64,000 nt of DNA from Saprospiraceae bacterium (GCA_016717105.1 JADKGF010000018.1:19943-83942), one strand, 5' to 3'. Positions 31,248 to 39,765 are shown, numbered from the stretch's first letter. The notes: generated by a model not told the origin, from the letters alone. Program-made: numbers and translations.

Positions 31248-31829
31248 ATGAGATATTTACTTTTACTAATTATTACCATAGCAATAGGTTGTAAACAAGT
31301 AACATCATCTTCGAGTTCATCTTCCAAAGGAAGTGCCGTCGTATTACCAATATCAGAAAAATGGATGCTATCCAATCAGTCGGAGACATCTGATAGCTTA
31401 GCTCAAGTGGCTAGAGCAAATGCTGGACCAATCCTTGAACACAGGATCAAAGAATCAAAAACTGGTGTTGCCACTGGAATGGATAAGGATCTTTGGGTAG
31501 TGGATGCCATTTTGAAAGGCAGTAAAATGACATTTGGCACGGATGTGAATGGATTTTGGATTGACTTCAAAGACAATAACCTATATGAATATGGAAACTT
31601 CGAGGTCATCAAAGGGCAAGGCAAATATCATTTCGATGTGGACAAAAACATCATGTTGTTATTGGATGCAGATTCTCGTATCAAAGCTCAAGAATTTCAG
31701 ACTATCCTAACAAATGATGCCTTGGTGCTTGTAGGCTCGTCCATCTATGGCGACAACAATATGCAAGCCAAATTCCAAAGAAAGCCTGCTATGCCCGTAA
31801 AACCTGTCAAACAGCCATTGGTGGAGTGA
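31248..31829 (+). CDS. Putative lipoprotein of unknown function
   Basis: The product is 193 residues. The signal ends in a lipobox IAIGC (Cys15), followed by a Ser-rich linker. The body has two halves of mixed strands (WVVDAILKGSKMTFGTDVNG, GKYHFDVDKNIMLLLDADSR), reminiscent of small lipocalin-like folds, but I cannot assign a family. It is divergent from tilS with about 115 bp between starts. Its last codons are part of a short repeated sequence also found at 36557. Confidence 0.6.
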   Translation: MRYLLLLIITIAIGCKQVTSSSSSSSKGSAVVLPISEKWMLSNQSETSDSLAQVARANAGPILEHRIKESKTGVATGMDKDLWVVDAILKGSKMTFGTDVNGFWIDFKDNNLYEYGNFEVIKGQGKYHFDVDKNIMLLLDADSRIKAQEFQTILTNDALVLVGSSIYGDNNMQAKFQRKPAMPVKPVKQPLVE

Positions 31830-31832
31830 TGA
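31817..31832 (+). repeat. Direct repeat copy 1 (ATTGGTGGAGTGATGA)
   Basis: Sixteen bases are identical to 36557-36572. TCAAACA also precedes both copies at the same distance (31807-31813, 36547-36553), so the similarity spans about 26 bp. The copies flank a 4.7-kb segment with five plus-strand genes. Confidence 0.6.
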
Positions 31833-31999
31833 AGCGTGCTTGATGATAAAACTTTATCTGCATCCCACCAATGAAAAGTTACTCCAGAAACTAAAGACTT
31901 CATTGTTTTGAATTTCTAGAATTACTAACTAGAATTGTTTCCAGGAATAATTAGTAGGTAAATCTACTTTTAATGGGCAAAATTTAAACCGATCATGCA

Positions 32000-32732
32000 A
32001 TGAAGTACAGGGAAATCAAGCCAAGTGGATTTTTAAGCAACTTTGTGAAGTGTATTTGGTATTACGAAACAAAAGATGCTGAAATTCAACACACAATTTT
32101 GCCTGATGGTTACTTTGATTTAATCGCAGAATTTGAAAACGAAACATTGTCAACATTAAAACTAACCGGAATTTGGACGCAACCAAAGGATATTATAATT
32201 CCCAAAAACACGATATTCTTCGCAATTCGATTTAAACTTTTAGCCTTAGAATATATCTTCAAGAAAGAGATAAAAACGATTTTAGACACAACGGCTGATA
32301 TACCATTTTCATTTTGGAACATTGACAAATATGAGTGTAAAGAATTTGAAAAATTTGCCTTTGAACTCACCAACAAACTAAATGCATCGATAAAACATCT
32401 AGTTGAAATTGACAATAGAAAATTGAATTTATTTGACATAGTTTACCAACAAAAAACATTGACAGTTTCAGAACTTTCAAACCAAATATTTTGGAGTAGT
32501 AGGCAGATAAATAGGTACTTCCAATCTCAATTTGGCATCTCGTTAAAGGAATTCTTAAAAATTGTGCGATGCCACGCCACTTACCAAAATATTTCAAACG
32601 GAAACTTAAATCCTTCTTCTCATTTCTTTGACCAAGCACATTTCATCAAAGAAATTAAAAAAATATACTGGTGTGACACCGAAGGAACTGAGTAAGAACA
32701 AAAACGACCGATTTTACAATTATCTAAAGTAG
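32000..32732 (+). CDS. AraC-family transcriptional regulator (one-base frameshift near the 3' end)
   Basis: The N-terminal half resembles the DUF6597/cupin-like ligand domain (MKYREIKPSGFLSNFVKCIWYYE, HTILPDGYFDLI). The C-terminal half has AraC helix-turn-helix elements (SELSNQIFWSSRQINRYFQSQ and SSHFFDQAHFIKEIKK). The A7 run at 32657-32663 appears one base too long. Removing one A continues as YTGVTPKELSKN, the invariant AraC ending, and finishes at TAG 32730-32732, giving 243 residues. Without the correction the protein ends at 32695 with a nonsense tail. It may control the VOC and YjbR genes just downstream. Confidence 0.85.
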
Positions 32733-32771
32733 TTGAAGCCTAATTTTGTGCCATAATTCAAAATTAGAAAA

Positions 32772-33194
32772 ATGAAGATAAGTAAAATGTCGCCAAACTT
32801 TGAAGTAACAAATATTAGGAAAACCGTTGCTTTTTATGCAGAAAATTTCGGTTTCAACTTAATTATGGCTGTTCCTGAATCACAAGACGGTATTGACCAA
32901 ACATTTGAAGAAAACAAGGAATATGTGTATGCCATGATGCAAAAAGACAATGTTGAATTAATGTTTCAACGATCAGACACTTTCAAAAACGATGTTATTT
33001 TTTCAAAAGGGCAAACAATCGGTGCAAGTGTTTCATTTTATATGGACATAGATAGCATAAATGAATTTTACCTTGACCTAAAAAACAAGCAACTTGTACT
33101 GACCGATCTAAAAACTACTTGGTATGGCATGCAAGAGTTTTATGTAAAAGATCTAAATGGCTATATTCTTGGATTTGCCGAAAAAGCCGAATAG
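32772..33194 (+). CDS. VOC-superfamily (glyoxalase/bleomycin resistance-like) protein
   Basis: At 140 residues this has two beta-alpha-beta-beta-beta modules: MSPNFEVTNIRKTVAFYAENFGFNL, then ASVSFYMDIDSINEFYLDL and ending DLNGYILGFAEK, the typical VOC close. Metal ligands are not fully evident (Glu in the last strand is replaced), so a binding or resistance role is as likely as catalysis. The YjbR-like gene follows 2 bp after the stop. The AraC regulator is upstream, so the three may form a stress-response cluster. Confidence 0.85.
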   Translation: MKISKMSPNFEVTNIRKTVAFYAENFGFNLIMAVPESQDGIDQTFEENKEYVYAMMQKDNVELMFQRSDTFKNDVIFSKGQTIGASVSFYMDIDSINEFYLDLKNKQLVLTDLKTTWYGMQEFYVKDLNGYILGFAEKAE

Positions 33195-33196
33195 CA

Positions 33197-33550
33197 ATGG
33201 ATATAGAATCGCTAAGAATATTTTGCCTCACGTTAAAAGGTGCAGAAGAGAAAATGCCATTTGATGACAAAACATTGGTATTTTCTGTGTTTGGAAAAAT
33301 GTTTTGTGCAACAGATATCACTACTTTTGATTTTATAAACGTAAAGTGCGATCCTGAAGAAGCCATTGGTTTGAGAGAAATGTACAGAGATGTAACACCA
33401 GGTTATTATATGAATAAGAAGCTTTGGAATAGCATAAAGACAAAAGGACAAATAACTGACATGCAAATGAAAGCTTGGATATTGGACTCGTATAATTTGG
33501 TTGTAGCTGGACTTCCCAAAAAGATACAAAGAGCGCTTACTGAAGAATAA
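33197..33550 (+). CDS. MmcQ/YjbR-family protein
   Basis: The ATG at 33197, 2 bp after the VOC stop, is chosen because a longer frame would run 78 bp into that gene. The 117-residue product has MDIESLRIFCLTLKGAEEKMPF, FGKMFCATDI, KCDPEEAIGLRE and PGYYMNKKLWNSI, all matching the YjbR/MmcQ family, a CyaY-like fold of uncertain (possibly DNA-binding) role. It ends with YNLVVAGLPKKIQRAL, the standard family tail. Confidence 0.9.
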   Translation: MDIESLRIFCLTLKGAEEKMPFDDKTLVFSVFGKMFCATDITTFDFINVKCDPEEAIGLREMYRDVTPGYYMNKKLWNSIKTKGQITDMQMKAWILDSYNLVVAGLPKKIQRALTEE

Positions 33551-33734
33551 AATGCTCGAATAATATTTCGTTTACATACTTTCAAATCTCTTCTATATCA
33601 CAAATATTGGAACCAAAATTGACATATTTCTAGGAATTGTATCCTACTTTTAAAGATGGTAAAGTATATTTTGTAATTGGATCGGAATATTTGTGAAGTA
33701 TATTATCTAATTTTGTCCTAATTGTATAAACCAT

Positions 33735-34190
33735 ATGAAAATAAAATATTTTATAGATGAATTTGAAGGCATGTTTACTGGTGAAAATTGGGTAGCCATT
33801 TCATTGAAAGACATAATCGATAAAATTACACCTGAAAATGTGTATACAAAAAAAATACCCAACAGGCATTCGATATATGAATTAGTAGCACATTCCCTAG
33901 CTTGGAGAAATTTTCTCTTAAGCCGTCTAAATAGTGATTCAGCGCTTGACATACACCAAAACGACCAAAATGACTGGCCACAAACTGTGCCATCTGAGTG
34001 GAAAAATTGGGAAAATTTAAAAAACCAATTCATAAATAGCCAATTTGACATTATTGCTGCATTACAACATTTTGACGATCAATGGCTTGACCAAATTGTG
34101 CCTAAAAGAACATACAACTACAAGTATCTATTAAATGGGATTATTCAGCACGATTATTATCATTTTGGTCAAATTTCCTTATTGTTATGA
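33735..34190 (+). CDS. DinB-family four-helix protein
   Basis: The 151-residue product starts MKIKYFIDEFEGMFTGENW and contains SIYELVAHSLAWRNFLLSRL and GIIQHDYYHFGQISLL. The latter two match the metal-binding helices of DinB/DUF664 proteins, where three His residues bind a metal; here candidate ligands are H (ELVAHSLAW) and HDYYHFGQ. Family members include thiol transferases and many of unknown role. About 185 bp separate it from the YjbR gene, so it may have its own promoter. Confidence 0.8.
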   Translation: MKIKYFIDEFEGMFTGENWVAISLKDIIDKITPENVYTKKIPNRHSIYELVAHSLAWRNFLLSRLNSDSALDIHQNDQNDWPQTVPSEWKNWENLKNQFINSQFDIIAALQHFDDQWLDQIVPKRTYNYKYLLNGIIQHDYYHFGQISLLL

Positions 34191-34694
34191 TATCATAAAA
34201 AAGAGAGCCGTACCATAAATCATCAATCAAGCAAAATCTCAACGCTCTTCGGAACGTCTTTTACGATGATTAGCGCCCTATTTAAAATTATAGATATTTA
34301 GGTTAATATACCACAATAATAAAGCCTAGACTGAAAAGTATAAAATTTAATTTCAATTTATACATACTATTAAAAATATTTACATACCTTGGTAATTAAT
34401 CATTGTTACCTATTTAATCAATATAACAATGACTAATAATAACTCCATTTTCACCAATTCAAAGTAGTTTAATACCCCAATTAACACTTTGTAAATTAAG
34501 CGCCATAAAAAACTGATCGAGTGAGTATGTGTGCAGAAAAAAAAGATAATAAACAACAATCTTCAGTTTATTCAGTCATCATGGAAGCTTGTATATATCA
34601 ATGTCTGAATTCCTACATTTAAAATCATTTTAATTGATGGGACTTGCAGGATATTTTTGGGTAGATATTTTTTTAATTATAAAATTCTTGACCT
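34191..34694. other. Intergenic region, no gene seen
   Basis: This gap of about 500 bp between the DinB gene and the Ig-like secreted protein gene is AT-rich. I found no credible ORF, tRNA or strong terminator on either strand. The promoter of the downstream gene must lie in its right half. Confidence 0.5.
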
Positions 34695-36469
34695 ATGTAT
34701 TTAAATGTATTAAAGTACAATCAGATTAAAATTTGTATATTTTTTATTTTCATTTTTTTTGGTAATACCATTAAGTTAATTGGGCAACCACAGAATGATT
34801 TTTGTACGAATGCGATAGCTGTTCCACTTGAAGCAGGTACATCTTGCAACTTGGTAAATTATGCTGTATCTAATGCTACTTTTTCTAATAATTTAAGGTG
34901 TCAAAATGAAGTAACCACTAATGATGTATGGTATTCGATCACACCTTCGCAAAATGTGTTGTATGGCAATCTAGGCATTTTTACAGGTCAATGTCATTTA
35001 AGCATTTATGATGCGTGCAATTCTAGTCCGATATTTTGCAGACCATTTAATATATCGAATCCTTATTTCAACCTTAATGTAAACCCTGGGACGACCTATT
35101 ATATAAGGATTTCAGATTTTAGTTTTATGAATGGAAATATGGAGTTTGATATGTGTTTTGGGAAGATTGTAATATATCAGTATCTATTATCACTAACACT
35201 TCGACTATATGCGATGGTGAGTCTGCGTTGCTAGAAGCCTTTGCAAATTTTGGTACGCCACCGTATTCTTATCAATGGGATCAAAACTTATCTCCTGATC
35301 AATATCAAACAGTTTCACCAAATGTCAATACGAATTATAATGTGACGGTGACAGACATAAATAATTGTTCTGACACGGGTACGATCACTATTATAGTAAA
35401 CGCACTACCAATAGTTACTGCATTTGCCAACACTCCAGTATGTGAGGGATTTGGAACAATTCTTTTTGGAAATGGTGGGACATACTATAATTGGGCAGGA
35501 CCAAATAATTTTAATTCAACTCAGCAAAATGCCCTAGTTGAAGGATTGCCACAAAATTCTGGCACTTATTTTCTCACAGTTACTGAAAACAATGGCTGCA
35601 GTAGTACATCTTCTGTCAATATATTGATCAACCCAGCACCAACGTTAATATTACACAAAAATAATTTTTCTTGTCAAAAAGATTCTTTAATCCTCACTGT
35701 ATCAGGTGCCAACACGTATATGTGGAATGGCCCTAATGGCTTCACTTCCACGTTGGATACAATTGTTTTGCATAATGTAATTCCAACACAATCCGGCATT
35801 TATAAGGTAAAAGGACAAGGCACAAATTTATGTCAAAAAACAGATAGTATAAAAGTCACCATCTATCCAACATATAGTTATGGTGACCAAGTGATTTCAT
35901 GTTTTAATGAGTTATCTCCAGGCGGACAGCTTATGACAGCAACGGGATTTTATATTGATTCGCTAACCACAGTAAACTCATGTGATAGCATCATAAGCAC
36001 ATATTTTATTTATAATGCAACCGAAGCACAAGTAAGCATTATAAACGATACCATAATTCAGGCTATCGGTGGCGGCACTTACCAATGGTTCGATTGTACT
36101 TTAGGTCAAAATATACCTAATGAAAATTCACAAATATTCATCCCAACACAGAATGGAAATTATGCCGTGATAATTACGAATGCATCAGGATGTGTAGATA
36201 CCAGTGTTTGTGTTACTATTGATGTTTCAAGTTCTCAATCTATAATAAACCCTAAATCTATCACTGTCAGTCCAAATCCAACCAGTAATATTTTTTATGT
36301 ACATGGTTTAGCACAGCCTGCCAATTACGAAATTTATTCACTACAAGGATTGAAAATTTCAAATGGGTCAGTGTTTGACCAGTCTATTCAGATCCTTGAG
36401 AAGGGTATTTTTTATATAAAATTGATGATAAACAATGAAATAATAGTCAAAAAGCTTATTGTTTTGTAG
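34695..36469 (+). CDS. Secreted Ig/PKD-like protein with T9SS sorting domain (one-base frameshift)
   Basis: The first frame (34695-35234) gives a signal peptide and a Bacteroidota-type N-domain (DFCTNAIAVPLEAGTSCNL, NDVWYSITPSQNV). The second frame (from about 35153) continues with Ig-like repeats such as PPYSYQWDQNLS and YNVTVTDINNCSDTGT. They meet at the T4 run 35156-35159; one more T gives a continuous DMCF-WEDCNISVSI and about 591 residues. The end (TVSPNPTSNIFYVHG to IIVKKLIVL) is a T9SS sorting domain. It is predicted to be an adhesin-like surface protein; ligand unknown. Confidence 0.82.
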
Positions 36470-36556
36470 CGTTGGTAGCACTATAGTGCACTATCCTATT
36501 TTGTCTTTTTCGTAAAAAATCGTGTAGTTTTGGGCACGCAATTTCATCAAACAACT

Positions 36557-36572
36557 ATTGGTGGAGTGATGA
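36557..36572 (+). repeat. Direct repeat copy 2 (ATTGGTGGAGTGATGA)
   Basis: Same 16 bases and same upstream TCAAACA as the copy at 31817. Here it is non-coding, between the Ig-like gene and the minus-strand lipoprotein gene. A 12-bp palindrome GCACTATAGTGC (36478-36489) lies nearby. Confidence 0.6.
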
Positions 36573-36657
36573 GACTTTAGTCTCTGATGCTAGATAGAAT
36601 CTACCATCAAATAATGTCCTTTACTAGGTCCAGCAAGTTTTTACGCGAATAAATGTA

Positions 36658-37284
36658 TTAGCTTTTGTTGTTTGCTGAATTCAATATCTCATGAATTTTA
36701 TTTCGTTCATTAAGAGTCAGATAATGAATAGCTATTAACAGTTTTATCCTTTCGTCTCGTATGTCATATTCATTGAAATTCGTCACAATATCGGCTATCA
36801 TTGTAGGTGATATATCTCCAATGTTTTCGTAACTAAATACGTATTTTTGTACCTTAATATTTTCTTTGCTGAACGATTTCAAGAATTTTATATACTTTCC
36901 ATTATATTTGTTATTAACGACTTTAAGAGTGTCTGATCCTCTCTTCCATGTCCTAAGGTTACCCCAAACTTCATAGAAGGATCTTATATCCAATTCTTTC
37001 ATTAATTTTTCTTGTTCTGCATAAGGTAGTTGAAATTCTAATCTGCCTGTTTCTACTGCCTTTTGCATTCTTGTAAAATAATGTTCGTAGCATTCCAGAA
37101 CATCGGTACCTTTCAAATTTTCTGATTTGCAAATAGATTTGTTAAAGGAGTCGATTATTTTTTCTAAGTCATCAATTTCATATGCTTCAAATATGTTTGT
37201 TATATCTGGATAGTCACTTAATGATTTAGGCTTTGTTTGGCATCCTAATGACACCATAATTAAGCAATAGATTACAATTTTCAT
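36658..37284 (-). CDS. Putative lipoprotein of unknown function
   Basis: The start at 37284 (MKIVIYCLIMVSLGC) gives a proper lipoprotein signal with Cys15. A longer frame to 37341 would only add 19 Lys-rich residues and is less likely. The 208-residue product is helical and charged, without a family I recognise. It lies directly downstream of the parD-like gene, where a ParE toxin gene would normally sit, but it has no ParE features. It is probably the last gene of the cassette array; no attC is found after it. Confidence 0.6.
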   Translation of the reverse strand: MKIVIYCLIMVSLGCQTKPKSLSDYPDITNIFEAYEIDDLEKIIDSFNKSICKSENLKGTDVLECYEHYFTRMQKAVETGRLEFQLPYAEQEKLMKELDIRSFYEVWGNLRTWKRGSDTLKVVNNKYNGKYIKFLKSFSKENIKVQKYVFSYENIGDISPTMIADIVTNFNEYDIRDERIKLLIAIHYLTLNERNKIHEILNSANNKS

Positions 37285-37344
37285 TTTTTCTTTTTTTATT
37301 CCTTGCCTTAGTTTGACAATTTTATTTTTTTTCTTTAACAATTC

Positions 37345-37562
37345 TTATAGACCTGTTTTCGGGTCGAAATCTTCTGCTACTCCACTGTAAATTCCATCTT
37401 GAATTGCCTTTTGTAAAGTATAAAATTTTTGTTTTTCTTCTTCTAATAATCTTAACCCAGCTCTTATCACTTCACTTGCATTTGTATATCTACCTTCTCC
37501 TATTCGTGTTTGAACAAATTTTTCAAAATGATTTCCTAGGATATTGATGTATTCATACTCAT
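37345..37562 (-). CDS. ParD-like type II antitoxin, orphan (one-base frameshift)
   Basis: Starting at ATG 37562 the frame reads MSMNTSIS and then meets a stop. Adding one C at the CC of 37539-37540 continues as LGNHFEKFVQTRIGEGRYTN, then ASEVIRAGLRLLEEE and ends VAEDFDPKTGL. This is a full ParD (CopG-type ribbon-helix-helix) antitoxin of 72 residues. No parE toxin follows; the next gene is a lipoprotein. Solitary antitoxins are common integron cassette cargo. The gene has its own inverted-repeat operator upstream and lies just after an attC site. Confidence 0.8.
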
Positions 37563-37573
37563 TTTACAATATT

Positions 37574-37600
37574 ATTACAAAGTTTATAATATTTTGTAAT
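37574..37600 (-). promoter_or_regulatory. Inverted repeat upstream of parD, probable autoregulatory operator
   Basis: ATTACAAA (37574-37581) and TTTGTAAT (37593-37600) form an 8-bp inverted repeat starting 12 bp upstream of the parD ATG. ParD/CopG proteins normally repress their own promoter through such palindromes. Function is inferred. Confidence 0.5.
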
Positions 37601-37630
37601 ATTTACAAATCTATTTTTCATCTTATATAA

Positions 37631-37702
37631 CCTAACGGTTCGGTGCTTTGCGACGGTTTTTGGCGATAGCCAAAACTGGCGTCAAAGCACTTGTTAGCAT
37701 CC
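37631..37702 (-). other. attC recombination site (classical)
   Basis: On the minus strand the site runs from R'' GGATGCTAAC (37693-37702) to R' GTTAGG (37631-37636). The arms GTGCTTTG(CG)ACG and CGTCAAAGCAC pair with a 2-nt bulge, and an inner hairpin TTTTGGC-GATA-GCCAAAA sits in the loop. R'' is the exact reverse complement of the first ten bases of the cassette it ends (GTTAGCATCC at 38626-38635), as expected because the cassette's own R' moves to its front on integration. Total about 72 nt, within the usual 57-141 nt range for attC. Confidence 0.88.
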
Positions 37703-37706
37703 GTAT

Positions 37707-38621
37707 TTAGATTACAAATTCTTTTACCGTTTTTACTAATGCCTTTTTCATCAATTCGTCACTGGAGGAATGACCAGCATCAACACTTATTAATTCAATA
37801 TTTTCATACATTTTAGAAAAATTTTGAGCAGTAGAAAACAAAGTAATTTGATCATGAATTCCATGAAGCAATTTAATTGGTATTTGCTTAATTTTAATCA
37901 TGTTATCTTCTATGAAGTTATCAGGCAAAAAGAAATTATTTATTGAATAGTGAGACAATATTTTTGCCTGGGAAAGATAATCATTTTTCTTTAATTCCGC
38001 ATCTATTATATCTGGCTGCTTTTTTTTACCTGCTACAGAATTTCCATATCTAATTAGTTCAAATGAATACATAGATTTTGTTTTCATATCTCCAGTTAGC
38101 ACTTGATTGAAATAATATTGAGAAGGGTTTTCTAAGTATTTGGAAGGAACAAATGATATGAATCTATTCCATTCTTCTCGAAATTTAATTTTGGTTCCTC
38201 CTAATTCAAAATGTTCGCGTTCTCGTTTAGTGGCGGTAAATAACCCTCTAATTATTAATCCTTTAACCTTTTTTGGATATTTCATTGCATAAAGCAGTGA
38301 AAGCGTACTTCCCCAAGAACCTCCAAATAAGAAGACTTCTTTCTTGTTTAATTTTTTTAGTATTTTATCCATGTCATTGATTAAATGTTCTGTTGTATTA
38401 GAGTTTAACTCCCCTTTAGGAATACTCTTTCCGCAGCCTCTTTGATCAAATAAAATGACATTTTGTTTAGATAGGTCAAAAAAATTAAGATCGGTTTTCT
38501 TGACACCTAACCCTGGGCCACCATGCACAAATAAAATTGTATTCCCTTTGGGATTTCCATGAAGCTCATAGTTGAGTTTATGAATATCGTCGACTGAAAT
38601 TGTATTTTCGTTCATTTTCAT
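37707..38621 (-). CDS. Proline iminopeptidase-like alpha/beta hydrolase (gene cassette)
   Basis: The 304-residue product has the HGGPG oxyanion motif (33-37), FDQRGCGKS (58-66), and the nucleophile elbow GGSWGS (100-105, Ser102). Candidate catalytic Asp and His lie in LLHGIHDQI and DAGHSSSDE. This matches S33 prolyl iminopeptidases, which release N-terminal proline. The gene forms a single-gene cassette: its ATG lies 5 bp inside the cassette start and its stop 4 bp before the attC R'' box. It would be read from the TATATTTG promoter just upstream in the attI-like block. Substrate is inferred from motifs. Confidence 0.88.
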   Translation of the reverse strand: MKMNENTISVDDIHKLNYELHGNPKGNTILFVHGGPGLGVKKTDLNFFDLSKQNVILFDQRGCGKSIPKGELNSNTTEHLINDMDKILKKLNKKEVFLFGGSWGSTLSLLYAMKYPKKVKGLIIRGLFTATKREREHFELGGTKIKFREEWNRFISFVPSKYLENPSQYYFNQVLTGDMKTKSMYSFELIRYGNSVAGKKKQPDIIDAELKKNDYLSQAKILSHYSINNFFLPDNFIEDNMIKIKQIPIKLLHGIHDQITLFSTAQNFSKMYENIELISVDAGHSSSDELMKKALVKTVKEFVI

Positions 38622-38625
38622 TTAT

Positions 38626-38646
38626 GGATGCTAACTTATTCCTCCC
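38626..38646 (-). other. attI-like junction: spacer plus GTTAGCATCC cassette boundary
   Basis: Reading leftward, GGGAGGAATAA (38636-38646) leads into GTTAGCATCC (38626-38635), the first bases of the iminopeptidase cassette. The same spacing and a near-identical 11-mer (GGGATGAACAA) occur at the 42.4-kb copy in front of GTTATGC. I take the G of GTTA as the crossover point. Confidence 0.75.
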
Positions 38647-38766
38647 CGACACAAATATATATCAACTTTGGCTTTTTTTAGCATTTTTATTTTGAAATTC
38701 TTTGTTGTGATCATTGGATATCAATATACCAATCGGACTTTGTATTTTATTTGCACTGTGATTGGT
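38647..38766 (-). pseudogene. Remnant of the 3' end of a tyrosine recombinase gene
   Basis: These 120 bases align without gaps to the last 35 codons and 3' flank of the intact recombinase (63878-63997). By hand about 100 of 120 positions match, including 39 of 40 at the 3' end. The translation reads TNHSANKIQSPIGILISND then ends NAKKSQS-stop, against TNHSINKIQSPLDRLMSND and NAKKSES-stop. Upstream homology stops abruptly at 38766, so only the gene tail remains. It sits directly before an attI-like junction. Confidence 0.88.
38652..38659 (-). promoter_or_regulatory. Cassette promoter -7 box TATATTTG (Pc-like), copy 1
   Basis: TATATTTG fits the Bacteroidota TAnnTTTG -7 consensus and is unchanged in all three recombinase-tail copies (also 42398-42405 and 63985-63992). 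It lies 16 bp before the cassette boundary and would transcribe the iminopeptidase cassette with a short leader. Confidence 0.6.
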
Positions 38767-38833
38767 GGCAAAAGTACTTTTCCGGTCCGGCTATAAAAAC
38801 TACCAGTTTTTCTATCACTCTATCAGGATGAGC

Positions 38834-38850
38834 ACAAGTTATAAACTTGT
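38834..38850. repeat. 17-bp palindromic element ACAAGTT-ATA-AACTTGT
   Basis: A perfect 7+3+7 inverted repeat lies between the NIPSNAP gene and the recombinase remnant. This 140-bp gap (38767-38905) lacks a recognisable attC, so the element may mark the junction where the remnant was joined. Function unknown. Confidence 0.5.
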
Positions 38851-38905
38851 ATTAGCATCTATTGACCATCGCTTGTATTTGGTGCTTTATTTTGCCAAAT
38901 GCCTG

Positions 38906-39247
38906 TCAGTCGTTCGTTGGTCTTATTTCGTCATTCAATTTCGTTAAGAATGTTGCGTTGTCCGTTACAATTGTGTTGTAAGTATCTATGCAATTCATTA
39001 TCTCTTTTTCAGGCCCGTTAATCCATTCATCACTTCCGTAAAAAGCGTCTTGGCTTTCTTTACGTTGTTCTAGACTTTCATAATTGCGGATTAAATAAAA
39101 ACTTTCTTTGTCAATAAGTGAAAAACCATAGTCCACAACATTAATTTTCCAACGTTTCATCATTGGCAATGATTGTTCGGTAAACACTTTGATAAAATTC
39201 TCTGCCGAATTTTCTTTGAATTTGTAAATTCTTATTTCTGTTATCAT
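38906..39247 (-). CDS. NIPSNAP-family protein
   Basis: The start at 39247 overlaps the upstream gene's stop by 4 bp (ATGA), which decides it over a longer frame. The 113-residue product begins MITEIRIYKFKENSAENFIK and has WKINVVDYGFSLIDKESFYLIRNYESLEQRKESQDAFY. Both match NIPSNAP/dimeric alpha-beta barrel proteins. Molecular role of bacterial members is unknown. It is coupled with a DUF1579-like gene, and the pair forms one cassette. Confidence 0.78.
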   Translation of the reverse strand: MITEIRIYKFKENSAENFIKVFTEQSLPMMKRWKINVVDYGFSLIDKESFYLIRNYESLEQRKESQDAFYGSDEWINGPEKEIMNCIDTYNTIVTDNATFLTKLNDEIRPTND

Positions 39248-39765
39248 TTTATTCTGTTTGCGTACATATACCAATTCCATTCCCAAGTTTTTCCATTGTC
39301 TGTTGAAAATGCCTGACTCCAAATAGGATTGTCAATGTCGGTTTTGTTCCAATGAAATAATACGATGATGTCCTGTCCTTTGAATGTGTCTTTGCAGTAT
39401 AGTTTTCCGATATTTCCATCAAATGAGCCAACCATTGGTGGGTCAAAGGAATCTGCGTTGCTATCTGCCCAATAAATGCTCCACAATTTTGTCTGTGGGT
39501 TGAAAAGTCTGATTGCTATTCCTTCAAATGGCTCTCCGTCAAAGGTTGCAGAAAATTTATTCATATTAGCAAAACCTTTCAACAAATGAGATGTGTCGTC
39601 AGTTGAGCTAAACTCTATCCATTCGTCACAGTTGTTGAGTCGGTCTTTAAGTTTTCTATTGCGAATATTCCATTTGCCTATATAAAAGTCAAAGTCGGTG
39701 TGTGCAGAAGTTGGAGAAGCAAAAACTTCTAATTGACCATTTTCGTTTATTTTAAAATCTTGCAT
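39244..39765 (-). CDS. DUF1579-like protein
   Basis: The 173-residue product shows DFDFYIGKWNIRNRKLKDRL, EFSSTDDTSHLLKGFANMN, GIAIRLFNPQTKLWSIYWAD and ends with TWEWNWYMYANRIK. This is the pattern of a lipocalin-like DUF1579 barrel. Ligand and reaction unknown. It has no signal peptide, so it is cytoplasmic. Its 3' end overlaps the NIPSNAP start by 4 bp, so the two are translated together from one cassette that starts at GTTAGCGG (about 40034). Confidence 0.7.
   Translation of the reverse strand: MQDFKINENGQLEVFASPTSAHTDFDFYIGKWNIRNRKLKDRLNNCDEWIEFSSTDDTSHLLKGFANMNKFSATFDGEPFEGIAIRLFNPQTKLWSIYWADSNADSFDPPMVGSFDGNIGKLYCKDTFKGQDIIVLFHWNKTDIDNPIWSQAFSTDNGKTWEWNWYMYANRIK

Noticed and set aside
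34191..34694. tRNA or other RNA gene in the long gap
   Set aside because: No cloverleaf arms or T-loop consensus seen; the same holds for the other large gaps. A covariance scan would be decisive.
36478..36489. Terminator or operator at the palindrome GCACTATAGTGC
   Set aside because: Too short and without a T-run; no evidence for a binding protein.
36658..37341. ParE toxin downstream of parD
   Set aside because: The translation is a lipoprotein without ParE/RelE strands or motifs.
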